Shown here: piece by piece, positions 20,394 to 28,853 of the stretch
How positions within the stretch are numbered: the first letter of the stretch is position 1
Layout of the letters: each line of letters opens with the position of its first letter
Origin: Enterococcus faecium
GTDB taxonomy: Bacteria; Bacillota; Bacilli; Lactobacillales; Enterococcaceae
Length of the DNA stretch: 64,000 bases
Direction of reading: 5' to 3'
NCBI RefSeq assembly: GCF_029023785.1
Contig: NZ_CP118955.1
Span: 1,052,501 to 1,116,500, forward strand
Notes under the pieces: model-generated
What the model was told of the DNA's origin: nothing
The model's database searches: none
The model's input: the letters and a program-made list of their open reading frames with translations, nothing else
Translations under genes and position numbers: made by a program

Positions 20394-20808
20394 AATGATT
20401 CAACACTAAATATACATGTTTGACGCGGAAATTATTATTCGATTTGGGCGGCATCAGGGGGGATGACGACGTAGCAGACCCATTATTTTACTCAAGAAAA
20501 TGTCCGTGCCTATTATTTAGAATACGATAGTGAACGTGCTGGGAGTTTTGTTCATTTAGAGAAAGTCTCTGAAGATAAATTAGTTGTCTTAGATTTTGAC
20601 TGCAATGAAAAATGGCGAACTGGAAGAGCACCAGCAAGTGATTGACCGGATCTACGAAGCGACACGATATCTGCCTTTGGATCGTTTGTGCTTAAGTCCT
20701 CAATGTGGATTTGCTTCAACAGAAGAAGAAAATGTTTTGTTTGAAGAACAATGGAAAAAATTTCTTTTGTCAAAAGCATTGCAGAAGAAGTTTGGGGAAA
20801 ATCATTAA
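20394..20808 (+). pseudogene. Remnant of a cobalamin-independent methionine synthase-like gene (YxjG/YxjH type)
   Basis: Read across frames, this stretch gives NDSTLNIHV(stop)RGNYYS, then ADPLF, then ENVRAYYLEYDSERAGSF, then NGELEEHQQVIDRIYEATRY and LDRLCLSPQCGFASTEEE. This matches the C-terminal ~140 residues of MetE-like homocysteine methyltransferases. A TGA at 20421-20423 replaces the zinc-ligand Cys of the HxC motif. At least three indels follow: around 20460, a surplus T near 20490, and one near 20600. The first ~230 codons are gone. This is clear decay, not a working gene. The longest open piece (20596-20808) is only a fragment. Confidence 0.82.
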
Positions 20809-20823
20809 ATCATCTAGGAGAGC

Positions 20824-20851
20824 TTGATAGGAAATAACACTATGGTATAAT
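20824..20851 (+). promoter_or_regulatory. Promoter of the esterase gene
   Basis: TTGATA at 20824-20829, a 16-bp spacer and TATAAT at 20846-20851 preceded by TG (extended -10). This is a strong consensus, 34 bases before the start. Confidence 0.78.
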
Positions 20852-20885
20852 CAGAATGCTTAATACTAACTACTGAGGGAGCCTT

Positions 20886-21899
20886 ATGAAAAAGAAAATT
20901 CTTAAATTTATCGGATGGTTCTTCGGAATCATTCTTGGGATCACGTTTGCAATCTTTCTTGCCTTCCAGCTTTCCCCCAGACCTGGAGCATTCTTGATCA
21001 ACCATATGTTTTCAAATACTGTTCAAATCACTGATAAAAAAACGTTCGATCAAGCAGAAAAAAACGTGGCGAAAAAAACAGATTTGACGTATGAGTCCAA
21101 GTATAAAGAGAATACCTATGACATCTACTATCCAAAAAACAGCAAGGGGCCTGTTCCTGTTCTATTTTGGGTACATGGTGGAGGATTCGTCGGCGGAGAT
21201 AAATCGGGTGTCAAAGAATTTGCGACAAAATTAGTTTCAGACGCCAACATCGCAGTAGTTGCGATGAATTATGAATTAGCGCCTGATTCAGAATACCCTA
21301 ATCAAGTTCTTCAAGTGAATGAACTGATCAAAGATTTATTAGCTGAAGAAAAAGACGACAAATTGCTAGACATGGAACAACTATTTTTTGGTGGAGATAG
21401 TGCAGGTTCACAAATCGCATTGCAATATGCAGCTATACAAACGAATGACGCGTATGCTAAACAAATGAAAATCAAACAGCTACTTCCAAAAGATAGTCTG
21501 AAAGGAACCATTTCTTATTGCGGACCTGTTGATTTGAAGCTAACAGCACAGCAGCATTCGGATGATCGATTTATGAAGTTTTTCGTCAAAACCGTTGCGT
21601 GGTCGTTGATTGGAACAAAAGATTGGAAAACGAGTGAGCAATTGAAAGAAGCCAGTGTGGCTGACCATGTTTCTAAGGAATTTCCGCCAACGTATATAAC
21701 TGACGGAAATGCTTACTCATTCCAAGAACAAGGTCAAGCATTAGAAAACCGATTGACAGAATTAAAAGTACCCGTGCAATCCTTGTTTTATACAGATACA
21801 AAAAAAGAGATTACTCATGAATATCAATTTGATTACACGTTAAAAGAATCGCAAAATTGTTACCAGCAGACATTGGATTTTGTGAATAAGTATAAGTAA
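20886..21899 (+). CDS. Membrane-anchored alpha/beta-hydrolase (HSL-type esterase/lipase)
   Basis: A 337-residue protein. An N-terminal anchor (KFIGWFFGIILGITFAIFLA, residues ~6-25) is followed by an extracellular alpha/beta-hydrolase domain. Oxyanion-hole motif WVHGGGFVGG and nucleophile motif GGDSAGSQ are those of the hormone-sensitive-lipase family, and HEYQF near the C-terminus supplies a candidate catalytic His. The start follows GAGGGAG. The gene stands alone with its own promoter and terminator. Substrate unknown; short-chain acyl esters are typical of the family. Confidence 0.85.
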   Translation: MKKKILKFIGWFFGIILGITFAIFLAFQLSPRPGAFLINHMFSNTVQITDKKTFDQAEKNVAKKTDLTYESKYKENTYDIYYPKNSKGPVPVLFWVHGGGFVGGDKSGVKEFATKLVSDANIAVVAMNYELAPDSEYPNQVLQVNELIKDLLAEEKDDKLLDMEQLFFGGDSAGSQIALQYAAIQTNDAYAKQMKIKQLLPKDSLKGTISYCGPVDLKLTAQQHSDDRFMKFFVKTVAWSLIGTKDWKTSEQLKEASVADHVSKEFPPTYITDGNAYSFQEQGQALENRLTELKVPVQSLFYTDTKKEITHEYQFDYTLKESQNCYQQTLDFVNKYK

Positions 21900-21966
21900 G
21901 AGGCTGTGATCCTGCCGTTTAGTTTTGAGTATGAAGAAACTAAGCGGCTTTTTCACAACCTCTTTT
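21900..21966. terminator. Bidirectional terminator between esterase and LacI-type regulator
   Basis: GAGGCTGTGA...CTGCCGTTTAGTTT pairs with GAAACTAAGCGG...TCACAACCTC, followed by TTTTT. The stem fills the whole gap between the two convergent stop codons, and the regulator's stop codon touches it. Confidence 0.85.
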
Positions 21967-23001
21967 TCAATATCTTTTTGTTCTTGGGATAAAACTATCC
22001 CGAACAATCAATCGCGCAGGATAAGTCAAAATGATCGGTTCATCACGTATACCGTCAATTCGCTCCAACGCCATTCGAACAGCTGCTTGCCCAATTGATT
22101 TTGCATTGATTTGAACACTGGTCAAGCTAGGGGAGAGGTTTGCAATTGTCTCGATATTATCGAAGCTTGCTACAACAATCTCTTCTCCAATTTGGATGTT
22201 TTTTTGCTTCAATGCCCGATAGACACCGATTGCCAGTGGATCGCTCCCGACAAGAATGGCAGTAGGAAGAGGGGATTCATTTTCTAATAGATCAGTCGCA
22301 AGTACCTCACCTTGTTTTTCTGTCCAGCCACCTAGACGATAAGACATATATTTTTCTAAGTGATGATCGATCATAAAATGCTGATAGGCACGCATCCTCT
22401 TTTCGTTTATAGAAATCTGCTTCCCACCGAATTCATCCATATCGACTTTATATCCCCCGATATAGGCTATTCTTTTATGACCATTTTCTAAGAACAATTC
22501 CAGTACGGTTTTAGTCATCCGTTCAAGATCTGCATACACCATATCGACCTCTTGCTGGATGTCAGGGTTATCCACGACGACTATTTGCATGTTTTGTTTT
22601 AACAAAGCGGTAATCGATTCTTTCGTAACAGTCCCAACAACGATCACCGCACCTAACTGATCTAGATCTTCCCATTGTTTAGGATTATCAGATAGATTAT
22701 AGATTCGATTCATCCCTAAATGCAGACGTCGAGCTTCTTCTTCCATCCCTACTCGCAAATGTTTGTAATAGACATCCTGTTCTTCGCTCGCTTTGCCGAT
22801 CGTAGAGATCACACCAATCGAAGGCATTCTCTTTTTGATATATTTACGAGTACTGATGTCATAATTCAACGCAGCAGCTGCCTCTACTATCCGTTGCCGA
22901 GTAGCCTGAGCCACATGGATCGTCTGATCGTTATTCAACACGCGGGAAACTGTAGCAGGAGAGACATTTGCCTTTCGTGCGACATCTCTAATTCCAACCA
23001 T
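21967..23001 (-). CDS. LacI/GalR-family transcriptional regulator of the galactoside locus
   Basis: A 344-residue repressor. N-terminal HTH (GIRDVARKANVSPATVSRVL) is followed by a hinge and a periplasmic-binding-like effector domain (VIVVGTVTKESI, RIAYIGGYKVD, ILVGSDPLAIGVYRALK, VVASFDNIETI, SVQINAKSIGQAAVRM). It starts at ATG 23001 after GAGGAGTG; the longer frame to 23043 runs into the promoter. It is divergent from the alpha-galactosidase/lacLM genes and overlapped by palindromic operators, so it very likely represses them and itself. A galactose-type inducer is inference. Confidence 0.92.
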   Translation of the reverse strand: MVGIRDVARKANVSPATVSRVLNNDQTIHVAQATRQRIVEAAAALNYDISTRKYIKKRMPSIGVISTIGKASEEQDVYYKHLRVGMEEEARRLHLGMNRIYNLSDNPKQWEDLDQLGAVIVVGTVTKESITALLKQNMQIVVVDNPDIQQEVDMVYADLERMTKTVLELFLENGHKRIAYIGGYKVDMDEFGGKQISINEKRMRAYQHFMIDHHLEKYMSYRLGGWTEKQGEVLATDLLENESPLPTAILVGSDPLAIGVYRALKQKNIQIGEEIVVASFDNIETIANLSPSLTSVQINAKSIGQAAVRMALERIDGIRDEPIILTYPARLIVRDSFIPRTKRY

Positions 23002-23036
23002 TTTTACACACTCCTCAAAAAAATAAAAAATTTCTA

Positions 23037-23098
23037 TTGACAAAATTGTTTAGTAAACAGTATACAGGAATTATAAAAAAAGTAAACGGTTTCCGTTT
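23037..23098. promoter_or_regulatory. Overlapping divergent promoters with two LacI-type operators
   Basis: Plus strand: TTGACA (23037-23042), 18-bp spacer, TATACA (23061-23066). Minus strand: TTTACT (23086-23081), 16-bp spacer, TATACT (23064-23059). The two -10 boxes share GTATAC. Operator 1, TTGTTTAGTAAACAG (23046-23060), is an inverted repeat inside the plus spacer. Operator 2, AAACGGTTTCCGTTT (23084-23098), covers the minus -35 and also fits a CcpA cre site loosely. One bound repressor would block both directions. Confidence 0.72.
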
Positions 23099-23111
23099 TG
23101 ATGGGAGTGAA

Positions 23112-25340
23112 ATGATGGATATTACGCATAGAAAAACAGATAAAAATTTCATCTTATTTGATGAAAATAGCCGAGTCTTCCATTTACGAAATACATTTCT
23201 TTCTTATCTGATAAAGATAGAAGAAAGCAATGTATTGGCGCATATTTATTTTGGCAAACCAGTCAAGCAGTACAAAGACAATAAAAATTATCCCCGAAGA
23301 GATCGTGGATTTTCAGGAAATGTTCCCTTAAATCCTGACCGGTCTCTGTCGAAAGATACACTACCGCAAGAATACTCTTCTCATGGCAGCATGGACTTTC
23401 GAACGCCCGCATCGATCATTCAGCGCAAGAATGGGTCAGACTTACTGGATCTGAGATATGACAGCCATTATATTACAGATGGGAAGCCATAGATCGAAGG
23501 CTTGCCTCAAACTTATGTGATGGACAAGTCAGAGGCACAAACGTTGATGATTTCACTTAAGGATAGAGAAACAGCGATTTATTTCGATTTGTTCTATACC
23601 ATATTTACTGATAGAGCAGTGATCACACGATCTGTAAAGATAAGAAATGAAACCGGAGAAACAATCAAACTAGAAAAAGCAGCTAGTTTCCAGCTAGACT
23701 TTGCCCATACTAGGCGATTTGATGAAGTCATTGCTTTGCCAGGAGCACATGTCAATGAAAGACAGATTTCACGGCAATCTGTTTTATCTGGAACAAAAGT
23801 ATTTGAAAGCCGTCGAGGAACGAGCAGTCACCATATGAATAACTTTATTGCTTTAGTTCATCATCATACGACAGAAAATACTGGAGAAGCGATCGGACTT
23901 CAATTTGTTTATTCCGGCAACCATTCTTTCGAACTTGAAAAAGATCAAATCAATCAATTGAGAGTCGTCGGTGGGATCAACAGCCATCGTTTTTCGTGGG
24001 AATTGAATGCAGGCCAGTCTTTTCAAACACCTGAAATGATCCTTTCTTACTCAAGTCAGGGATTGAACAAAATGAGTCAGATCCACCATGAGTTGCTACG
24101 TGAAAGAATCGCAAGAGGTCGTCATCAATTTGCTGAACGGCCGATTCTGGTCAATAACTGGGAAGACACTTACTTTGACTTCAATAGTGAAAAAATCAAG
24201 GCGATCATTGATGAAGCAAAGGAGCTAGGCATCGAAATGTTCGTATTAGATGATGGCTGGTTTGGAAAAAGAGATGCGGACAATTCTTCATTAGGAGACT
24301 GGTTCGAGTATGAAGGCAAGTTGACAAATGGATTACGTGAAATAGCAGATTATGCTCATAGCAAAGGGGTGAAATTTGGTTTATGGTTTGAACCTGAAAT
24401 GATCTCGGTTGATTCTGAACTGTATCGAACACATTCTGATTTTCTTATGCAGGAGCCAGGTAGAATGCCTTCTGCTTCCAGATCACAACATGTACTGGAT
24501 TTTACAAGGTTAGATGTTCGGCAGACGATTGAGAAACAAATGAGAAAGATTTTAGATACGATTCCTCTTGACTACATCAAATGGGATATGAACCGTTCGC
24601 TTTCAGATGTCTATTCGATTACCCTTGACCCACAGAGACAAGGAGAAGTAGCGCATCGTTATATGCTCGGGCTTTATGAACTACTTGAACATTTGACAAC
24701 TGATTATCCGGAAATCTTATGGGAAGGCTGTTCTGGTGGAGGTGGACGGTTTGATGCCGGGTTTATTTATTATATGCCGCAGTCATGGACAAGTGATAAC
24801 ACGGATGCAGTGGAGCGTATGAAAATCCAATATGGAACAAGTCTTGCTTATCCGATTTCGTCCATCACAGCTCATGTATCAGCTGTGCCAAATCATCAGA
24901 CCGACAGATCTACTTCGTTGAAAACAAGAGGAGAAACAGCTATGAGCGCTGTTTTTGGTTATGAACTGGATTTGACAAAGTTGTCTCCTGAAGAAAAAAA
25001 GCAAGTCAAAGACCAAATTATATCCTATCAAACGATTCGTCCGGTGATCCAGTATGGCCATTATTATCGTTTGGCGAGTCCTTTTGAAGAAAATATTGCC
25101 GCATGGATGTTTGTGTCTCCTAAACAAGATGAAGCTATTGTGTTTTTAGGGAGGATACTAGCTTCAGCTCAACCAGCGTTCCATGAAGTATATCTGATGG
25201 GGTTAGATGATGAGGCACTTTATCAGGAACAGACCTCGAAGCGGATATTTTCGGGGGCCGAATTGATGACAGTTGGACTTTACTTCCCCGATTTTCAAGG
25301 TGATTTCCAAACAGAACTGCTTCATTTCAAAAAGTTATGA
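23112..25340 (+). pseudogene. Alpha-galactosidase (GH36), interrupted by one in-frame TAG
   Basis: Reading from ATG 23112 gives a 742-codon GH36 melibiase, full length apart from an amber codon at 23490-23492 (codon 127), inside KP(stop)IEGLPQTYV. Both halves are in the same frame, so a single substitution (for example TTG to TAG) explains it. Everything catalytic is intact downstream: EMFVLDDGWFGKR, YIKWDMNRSLSD with the nucleophile Asp, and EGCSGGGGRFDAGF and QSWTSDNTDA with the acid/base Asp. The first piece (126 codons) holds only part of the N-terminal beta-sandwich domain. The gene overlaps the region upstream of lacL. A sequencing error or readthrough cannot be excluded. Confidence 0.88.
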
Positions 25341-25357
25341 GAGAGAAGGAAAAAAGT

Positions 25358-27241
25358 ATGAAAGCAAATATAAAATGGTTAGATGATCCACAAGTTTTTA
25401 GAGTGAACCAATCAAATGCACATAGCGATCATGTTTGCTATGCAACAAGGGAAGAAGTAGAAACCACATCCTCCCTTAAACAGTCTTTAAATGGAACATG
25501 GCGTTTTTGTTATTCGCCAAATCCTTCGGTACGTCCAAAAACATTTTATAAAAAAGATTTTGATGCCTGTTCTTTTGATGAAATCACTGTTCCTAGTCAT
25601 ATTGAATTAGCAAATTATGACAAGATCCATTACATCAATACGATGTATCCGTGGGAGGGACATGTATTTCGCCGTCCCCCTTTCACGACAAGCCCTGAGA
25701 AAGAGGCGGAAGGGATCTTTTCAGCTGCTAAAGACAATCCGGTTGGTTCGTATTTGACGACTTTTCGATTAGAAGAAGGTCTAAAGGGAAAACAAATCTC
25801 GATTCATTTTGCTGGTGTAGAACAAGCAATGTTTATTTGGTTGAATGGTCATTTTATCGGGTATGCCGAAGATTCGTTCACTCCGTCTGAATTTGATTTA
25901 ACACCTTATTTGGAAGAAGAAAATATTCTAGCTGTGGAGGTTTACAAAAGAAGTACAGCTGCATTCTTGGAAGATCAGGACTTTTTCCGATTTTTTGGGA
26001 TCTTCAGAGATGTCTTCTTAGTTGCTCGAGGACAAAACCATTTAGAAGATCTTTGGATCAAACCTCGCTTAGATGACAAATGTCAAAATGGCAAACTTGA
26101 AGTAGATTTGTCTTTTGAGCAAGTAGCCAAAAACAGTCAGCTGAATGTAGCGATACTAGATCCTGATGGGAAGGAAATCTATCAACAGCAATATCCGTTA
26201 AAAGAGCAAATGACGATTCGCATCGATGGATTTGAAAATGTGGCACTGTGGGGGCATTTTCAGCCCAATTTATATAAGCTTGAATTGGAGACGATAGACG
26301 AAGAAAAAAGAGTAACAGAATATATTGACTATTCCTTCGGTTTTCGTAAAATCGAAATCAAAGATAAAATCATATACTTCAATGGAAAACGGATGATTAT
26401 CAACGGGGTAAATCGACATGAGTGGCATCCGAAAAAAGGACGCGCCATCACTATAGAAGATATGGAAAAAGATTTGGCTATCATAAAAAATGCAAAGATC
26501 AACGGCGTACGGACATCTCATTACCCCAACCAGATCACTTGGTATTATTTATGCGACCAAGCAGGAATCCATGTGATGGCGGAAACGAACCTCGAATCCC
26601 ATGGCTCATGGCAAAAAATGGGCGCATTTGAGCCTTCTTACAACGTACCAGGTGCAGTACCTCAGTGGCAGGCGGCTGTTCTTGATCGAGCAAAAACGAA
26701 TTTCGAAACATTAAAAAACCATCCAAGTATTCTTTTTTGGTCTCTTGGAAATGAATCCTATGCGGAAGTAAACATTCGACAAATGAACGATTACTTCAAA
26801 AAAGTAGACCCCGATCGACTTGTCCATTATGAAGGGAATTTTCCAAATCCAGCATTCGAAGATTCGATTTCAGATGTAAAAAGCTGCATGTATGCGCCAC
26901 CAGAAGAGATCATTGACTACCTTGAAAATAAAGCGGAAAAACCGTTCATCCTATGCGAGTATATGCATGACATGGGGAATTCGTTAGGTGGAATGGATTC
27001 TTACATGACGTTGCTTGATCGTTATGAAATGTACCAAGGAGGCTATATATGGGATTTTAAAGATCAGGCAATCCAAGTGACTGATCCAATCACAGGCAGA
27101 GAAGTGATGCGCTATGGCGGTGACTTTGACGATAAACCAAGTGACTATGAATTCTCAGGGAATGGGATCGTTTTTGCAGATGGACAAGAAAAACCCGCCA
27201 TGCAGGAGGTAAGATATTATTATGAAAAATACAGTAAATAA
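25358..27241 (+). CDS. lacL: Beta-galactosidase large subunit
   Basis: A 627-residue GH2 subunit that holds the active site of the heteromeric LacLM beta-galactosidase, which splits lactose to glucose and galactose. The sugar-binding and immunoglobulin-like domains are followed by the TIM barrel, with acid/base Glu in FWSLGNESY and nucleophile Glu in FILCEYMHDMGNSLGG. It starts at ATG 25358 after AGAAGGA; ATG 25337 overlaps the alpha-galactosidase stop. It ends early compared with LacZ because the remainder is encoded by the overlapping lacM. Confidence 0.95.
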   Translation: MKANIKWLDDPQVFRVNQSNAHSDHVCYATREEVETTSSLKQSLNGTWRFCYSPNPSVRPKTFYKKDFDACSFDEITVPSHIELANYDKIHYINTMYPWEGHVFRRPPFTTSPEKEAEGIFSAAKDNPVGSYLTTFRLEEGLKGKQISIHFAGVEQAMFIWLNGHFIGYAEDSFTPSEFDLTPYLEEENILAVEVYKRSTAAFLEDQDFFRFFGIFRDVFLVARGQNHLEDLWIKPRLDDKCQNGKLEVDLSFEQVAKNSQLNVAILDPDGKEIYQQQYPLKEQMTIRIDGFENVALWGHFQPNLYKLELETIDEEKRVTEYIDYSFGFRKIEIKDKIIYFNGKRMIINGVNRHEWHPKKGRAITIEDMEKDLAIIKNAKINGVRTSHYPNQITWYYLCDQAGIHVMAETNLESHGSWQKMGAFEPSYNVPGAVPQWQAAVLDRAKTNFETLKNHPSILFWSLGNESYAEVNIRQMNDYFKKVDPDRLVHYEGNFPNPAFEDSISDVKSCMYAPPEEIIDYLENKAEKPFILCEYMHDMGNSLGGMDSYMTLLDRYEMYQGGYIWDFKDQAIQVTDPITGREVMRYGGDFDDKPSDYEFSGNGIVFADGQEKPAMQEVRYYYEKYSK

Positions 27242-28196
27242 AAGTCATATGGATACGGAAAAAGTTGCAATCGTCTTCGGCGACTGTACATTAGGTGTCA
27301 AATCGGGGAATACGCATTATATTTTTTCTTATACAAGAGGCGGACTGGAATCGCTCAATAAAAACGGAAAAGAATGGCTATACCGGGAAACACTTCCAGT
27401 TTTTTGGCGAGCAACGACCGATAATGACAGAGGTAGCGGATTTGGATTTAAATCCGGTATGTGGTTAGGAGCCGGATTGTATCCAAAAGTCAAAGAAATA
27501 GAAGTACTGGTGGACAATAAAAAGATCGATTTGCCGATTGCTCCAGTAAATAATCAATATTCAAGTAATGAATACGCTGAAACGGTTGAAATTATTTTTA
27601 CACTGGAAATCAACACAGTACCAAAAACCCAAGTGACAATTTCCTACCAAATCGCTGGAGAGGGTAAAATGCTTGTCAATATGCATTATTATGGACAAAA
27701 AGGATTACCGGAATTACCCGCATTGGGTTTAAGGTTCATTATGCCAACGAAAGCAAAATTTTTTGAGTATGAAGGCCTATCAGGGGAAACATATCCGGAT
27801 CGGATGGCTGGTGGTGTCGAAGGTATTTATAAAGTGGCAGGACTCCCCGTTTCCCCATACCTTGTTCCCCAAGAATGCGGCATGCATATGGAAACGAAAT
27901 GGGTAGAACTAACAAGAAATCAAACGTTGGATAATACGGATAAAGATCAAGAAGATTTTTCGTTGCGATTTGAACAGCAGGATACGCCATTTGCTTTTTC
28001 CGCTTTACCATTCAAAGCAGAAGAACTGGAACAGGCAACACATATAGAAGAACTACCGCCAGAAAGACGAACGGTTCTTACGATTTTTGCAAAAGTAAGA
28101 GGAGTCGGGGGTATCAATAGCTGGGGAGCGGATGTTGAGTCACCTTACCGAATCAGCAGCGAAGAGGACCATGAAATCGGCTTTATTATTCAGTAG
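27222..28196 (+). CDS. lacM: Beta-galactosidase small subunit
   Basis: A 324-residue protein corresponding to the C-terminal domain 5 of LacZ. It completes the active site and is needed for LacLM assembly. Typical motifs are HYIFSYTRGGLESL, GKEWLYRE, PVFWRATTDNDRG and LPELPALGLRF. It overlaps lacL by 20 bases, with AGGAGGT (27204-27210) inside lacL, so it is translated by coupling. ATG 27249 is a possible later start. The C-terminus reads YRISSEEDHEIGFII. The gene appears intact. Confidence 0.94.
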   Translation: MKNTVNKSHMDTEKVAIVFGDCTLGVKSGNTHYIFSYTRGGLESLNKNGKEWLYRETLPVFWRATTDNDRGSGFGFKSGMWLGAGLYPKVKEIEVLVDNKKIDLPIAPVNNQYSSNEYAETVEIIFTLEINTVPKTQVTISYQIAGEGKMLVNMHYYGQKGLPELPALGLRFIMPTKAKFFEYEGLSGETYPDRMAGGVEGIYKVAGLPVSPYLVPQECGMHMETKWVELTRNQTLDNTDKDQEDFSLRFEQQDTPFAFSALPFKAEELEQATHIEELPPERRTVLTIFAKVRGVGGINSWGADVESPYRISSEEDHEIGFIIQ

Positions 28197-28257
28197 CAAT
28201 CTTTAGATTATTATTTGAAAAACGGAGTTTACAAGACAAAGCTGCTTTATTCTATAT

Positions 28258-28312
28258 GTCATGAACAAGAGAGTAAAAAAGTTCTCAGATACTTTTGTTC
28301 ATGACTATTTTC
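28258..28312 (+). terminator. Terminator-like hairpin after lacM
   Basis: GTCATGAACAA (28258-28268) pairs perfectly with TTGTTCATGAC (28295-28305), with further inner pairing and a modest T-rich stretch after it. It separates lacLM from the aromatic operon. Confidence 0.65.
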
Positions 28313-28388
28313 TTCAATAAAACCAATTGTTATTTTTCTGAAAAACAAAGTTAATTATCAGAAAATTAAAAAAGTTTCATAAAAATGA

Positions 28389-28417
28389 TTGACAGTCGAT
28401 TTTTTTATGTCTATACT
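28389..28417 (+). promoter_or_regulatory. Strong promoter of the aromatic amino acid operon
   Basis: Consensus TTGACA at 28389-28394, a 17-bp spacer and TATACT at 28412-28417. The predicted transcript starts near 28424, about 30 bases before the leader peptide and 430 bases before aroF, leaving a long regulated leader. Confidence 0.88.
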
Positions 28418-28453
28418 AGGTACAATTCTTACATCAGTTTGGAGCGATTTTTT

Positions 28454-28510
28454 ATGAAATCTAGAAAACTTACAAAACTGAATACGTATTACTTTAGCTA
28501 TTTTAGATAG
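28454..28510 (+). CDS. Leader peptide of the aro operon attenuator, 18 aa
   Basis: The ORF encodes MKSRKLTKLNTYYFSYFR. Five of the last seven codons are Tyr or Phe (TAT TAC TTT AGC TAT TTT AGA). GGAG at 28441-28444 gives a proper ribosome binding site. The stop codon touches the first arm of a set of alternative RNA stems. This is the classic layout of a ribosome-mediated attenuator: scarcity of charged tRNA-Tyr or tRNA-Phe stalls the ribosome on these codons and switches the fold. I know of no database name for this peptide. Confidence 0.85.
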   Translation: MKSRKLTKLNTYYFSYFR

Positions 28511-28633
28511 GTTTGTATTCATGACTTCGTGGGTACAAACAAACCAGGTTTGTATCTATGATGGCTAAAGATTTTTAAACACGACTTACAGCCACGTAGA
28601 GAAATTCATCTATAGTGGCTATTTTATATTTTT
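28511..28633 (+). promoter_or_regulatory. Transcription attenuator (alternative stems plus terminator)
   Basis: Segments GTTTGTA (28511-28517), TACAAAC (28534-28540) and GTTTGTA (28548-28554) allow two exclusive hairpins. Further on, AGCCAC.TAGA (28590-28600) pairs with TCTA..GTGGCT (28609-28620) to form a terminator stem before a U-rich run (28621-28633). The segment ATCTATGATGGCT at 28554-28566 is nearly the same sequence as the terminator's 3' arm, so it can capture the 5' arm and act as antiterminator. The fold switching is inferred from complementarity. Confidence 0.78.
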
Positions 28634-28657
28634 GCAGCGCTTTTTAAGGCTCGTTGA

Positions 28658-28702
28658 AGATGTTCACTGTAGAGGCAATTTCCTACAGGGACATCTTTTT
28701 TT
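28658..28702 (+). terminator. Second intrinsic terminator in the aro leader
   Basis: AGATGT..CTGTAG (28658-28672) pairs with CTACAG..ACATCT (28683-28696), closing with a run of seven T. It is stronger than the first terminator. It lies between the attenuator and aroF, so basal operon expression must pass it. Confidence 0.85.
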
Positions 28703-28742
28703 GTTGATTATCTGGGTCATAAGTAGGAAAGAAGGAGCGAAA

Positions 28743-28796
28743 ATGAGAACAACAGGACACGGTCATTTAGTAGGAATTAATGTAAAACCACCTTGA
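28743..28796 (+). CDS. Second possible leader mini-ORF, 17 aa
   Basis: An ATG at 28743 follows GAAGGAGCGAAA, a much better ribosome binding site than that of aroF. The product is MRTTGHGHLVGINVKPP. It is not rich in aromatic residues, ends in Pro-Pro before the stop, and lies 57 bases upstream of aroF. It could be a translated leader affecting aroF, or chance. No homology recognised. Confidence 0.4.
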   Translation: MRTTGHGHLVGINVKPP

Positions 28797-28853
28797 AAAA
28801 GTAGAGAAAATCAGCCAAGATAGATAAGTAAACAAAAGAAAGCGGGAAAAACA

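Noticed and set aside
20596..20808. The 70-codon open frame as a free-standing gene
   Set aside because: It has no ribosome binding site and its sequence is the C-terminal block of the decayed MetE-like gene.
28332..28365. Hairpin TTTTCTGA...TCAGAAAA upstream of the aro promoter
   Set aside because: Short AT-rich stem with a large loop and no T-run; it lies outside the predicted transcript.
28660..28707. Mini-ORF (ATG 28660) running through the second aro terminator, with Phe and Tyr codons
   Set aside because: Its codons are dictated by the terminator stem and T-run, the ribosome binding site is weak, and no alternative fold depends on it.
28389..28850. T-box riboswitch in the aro leader
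   Set aside because: No T-box core (TGGNACCGCG-like) sequence or specifier-loop stem was found; the leader-peptide layout explains the region.
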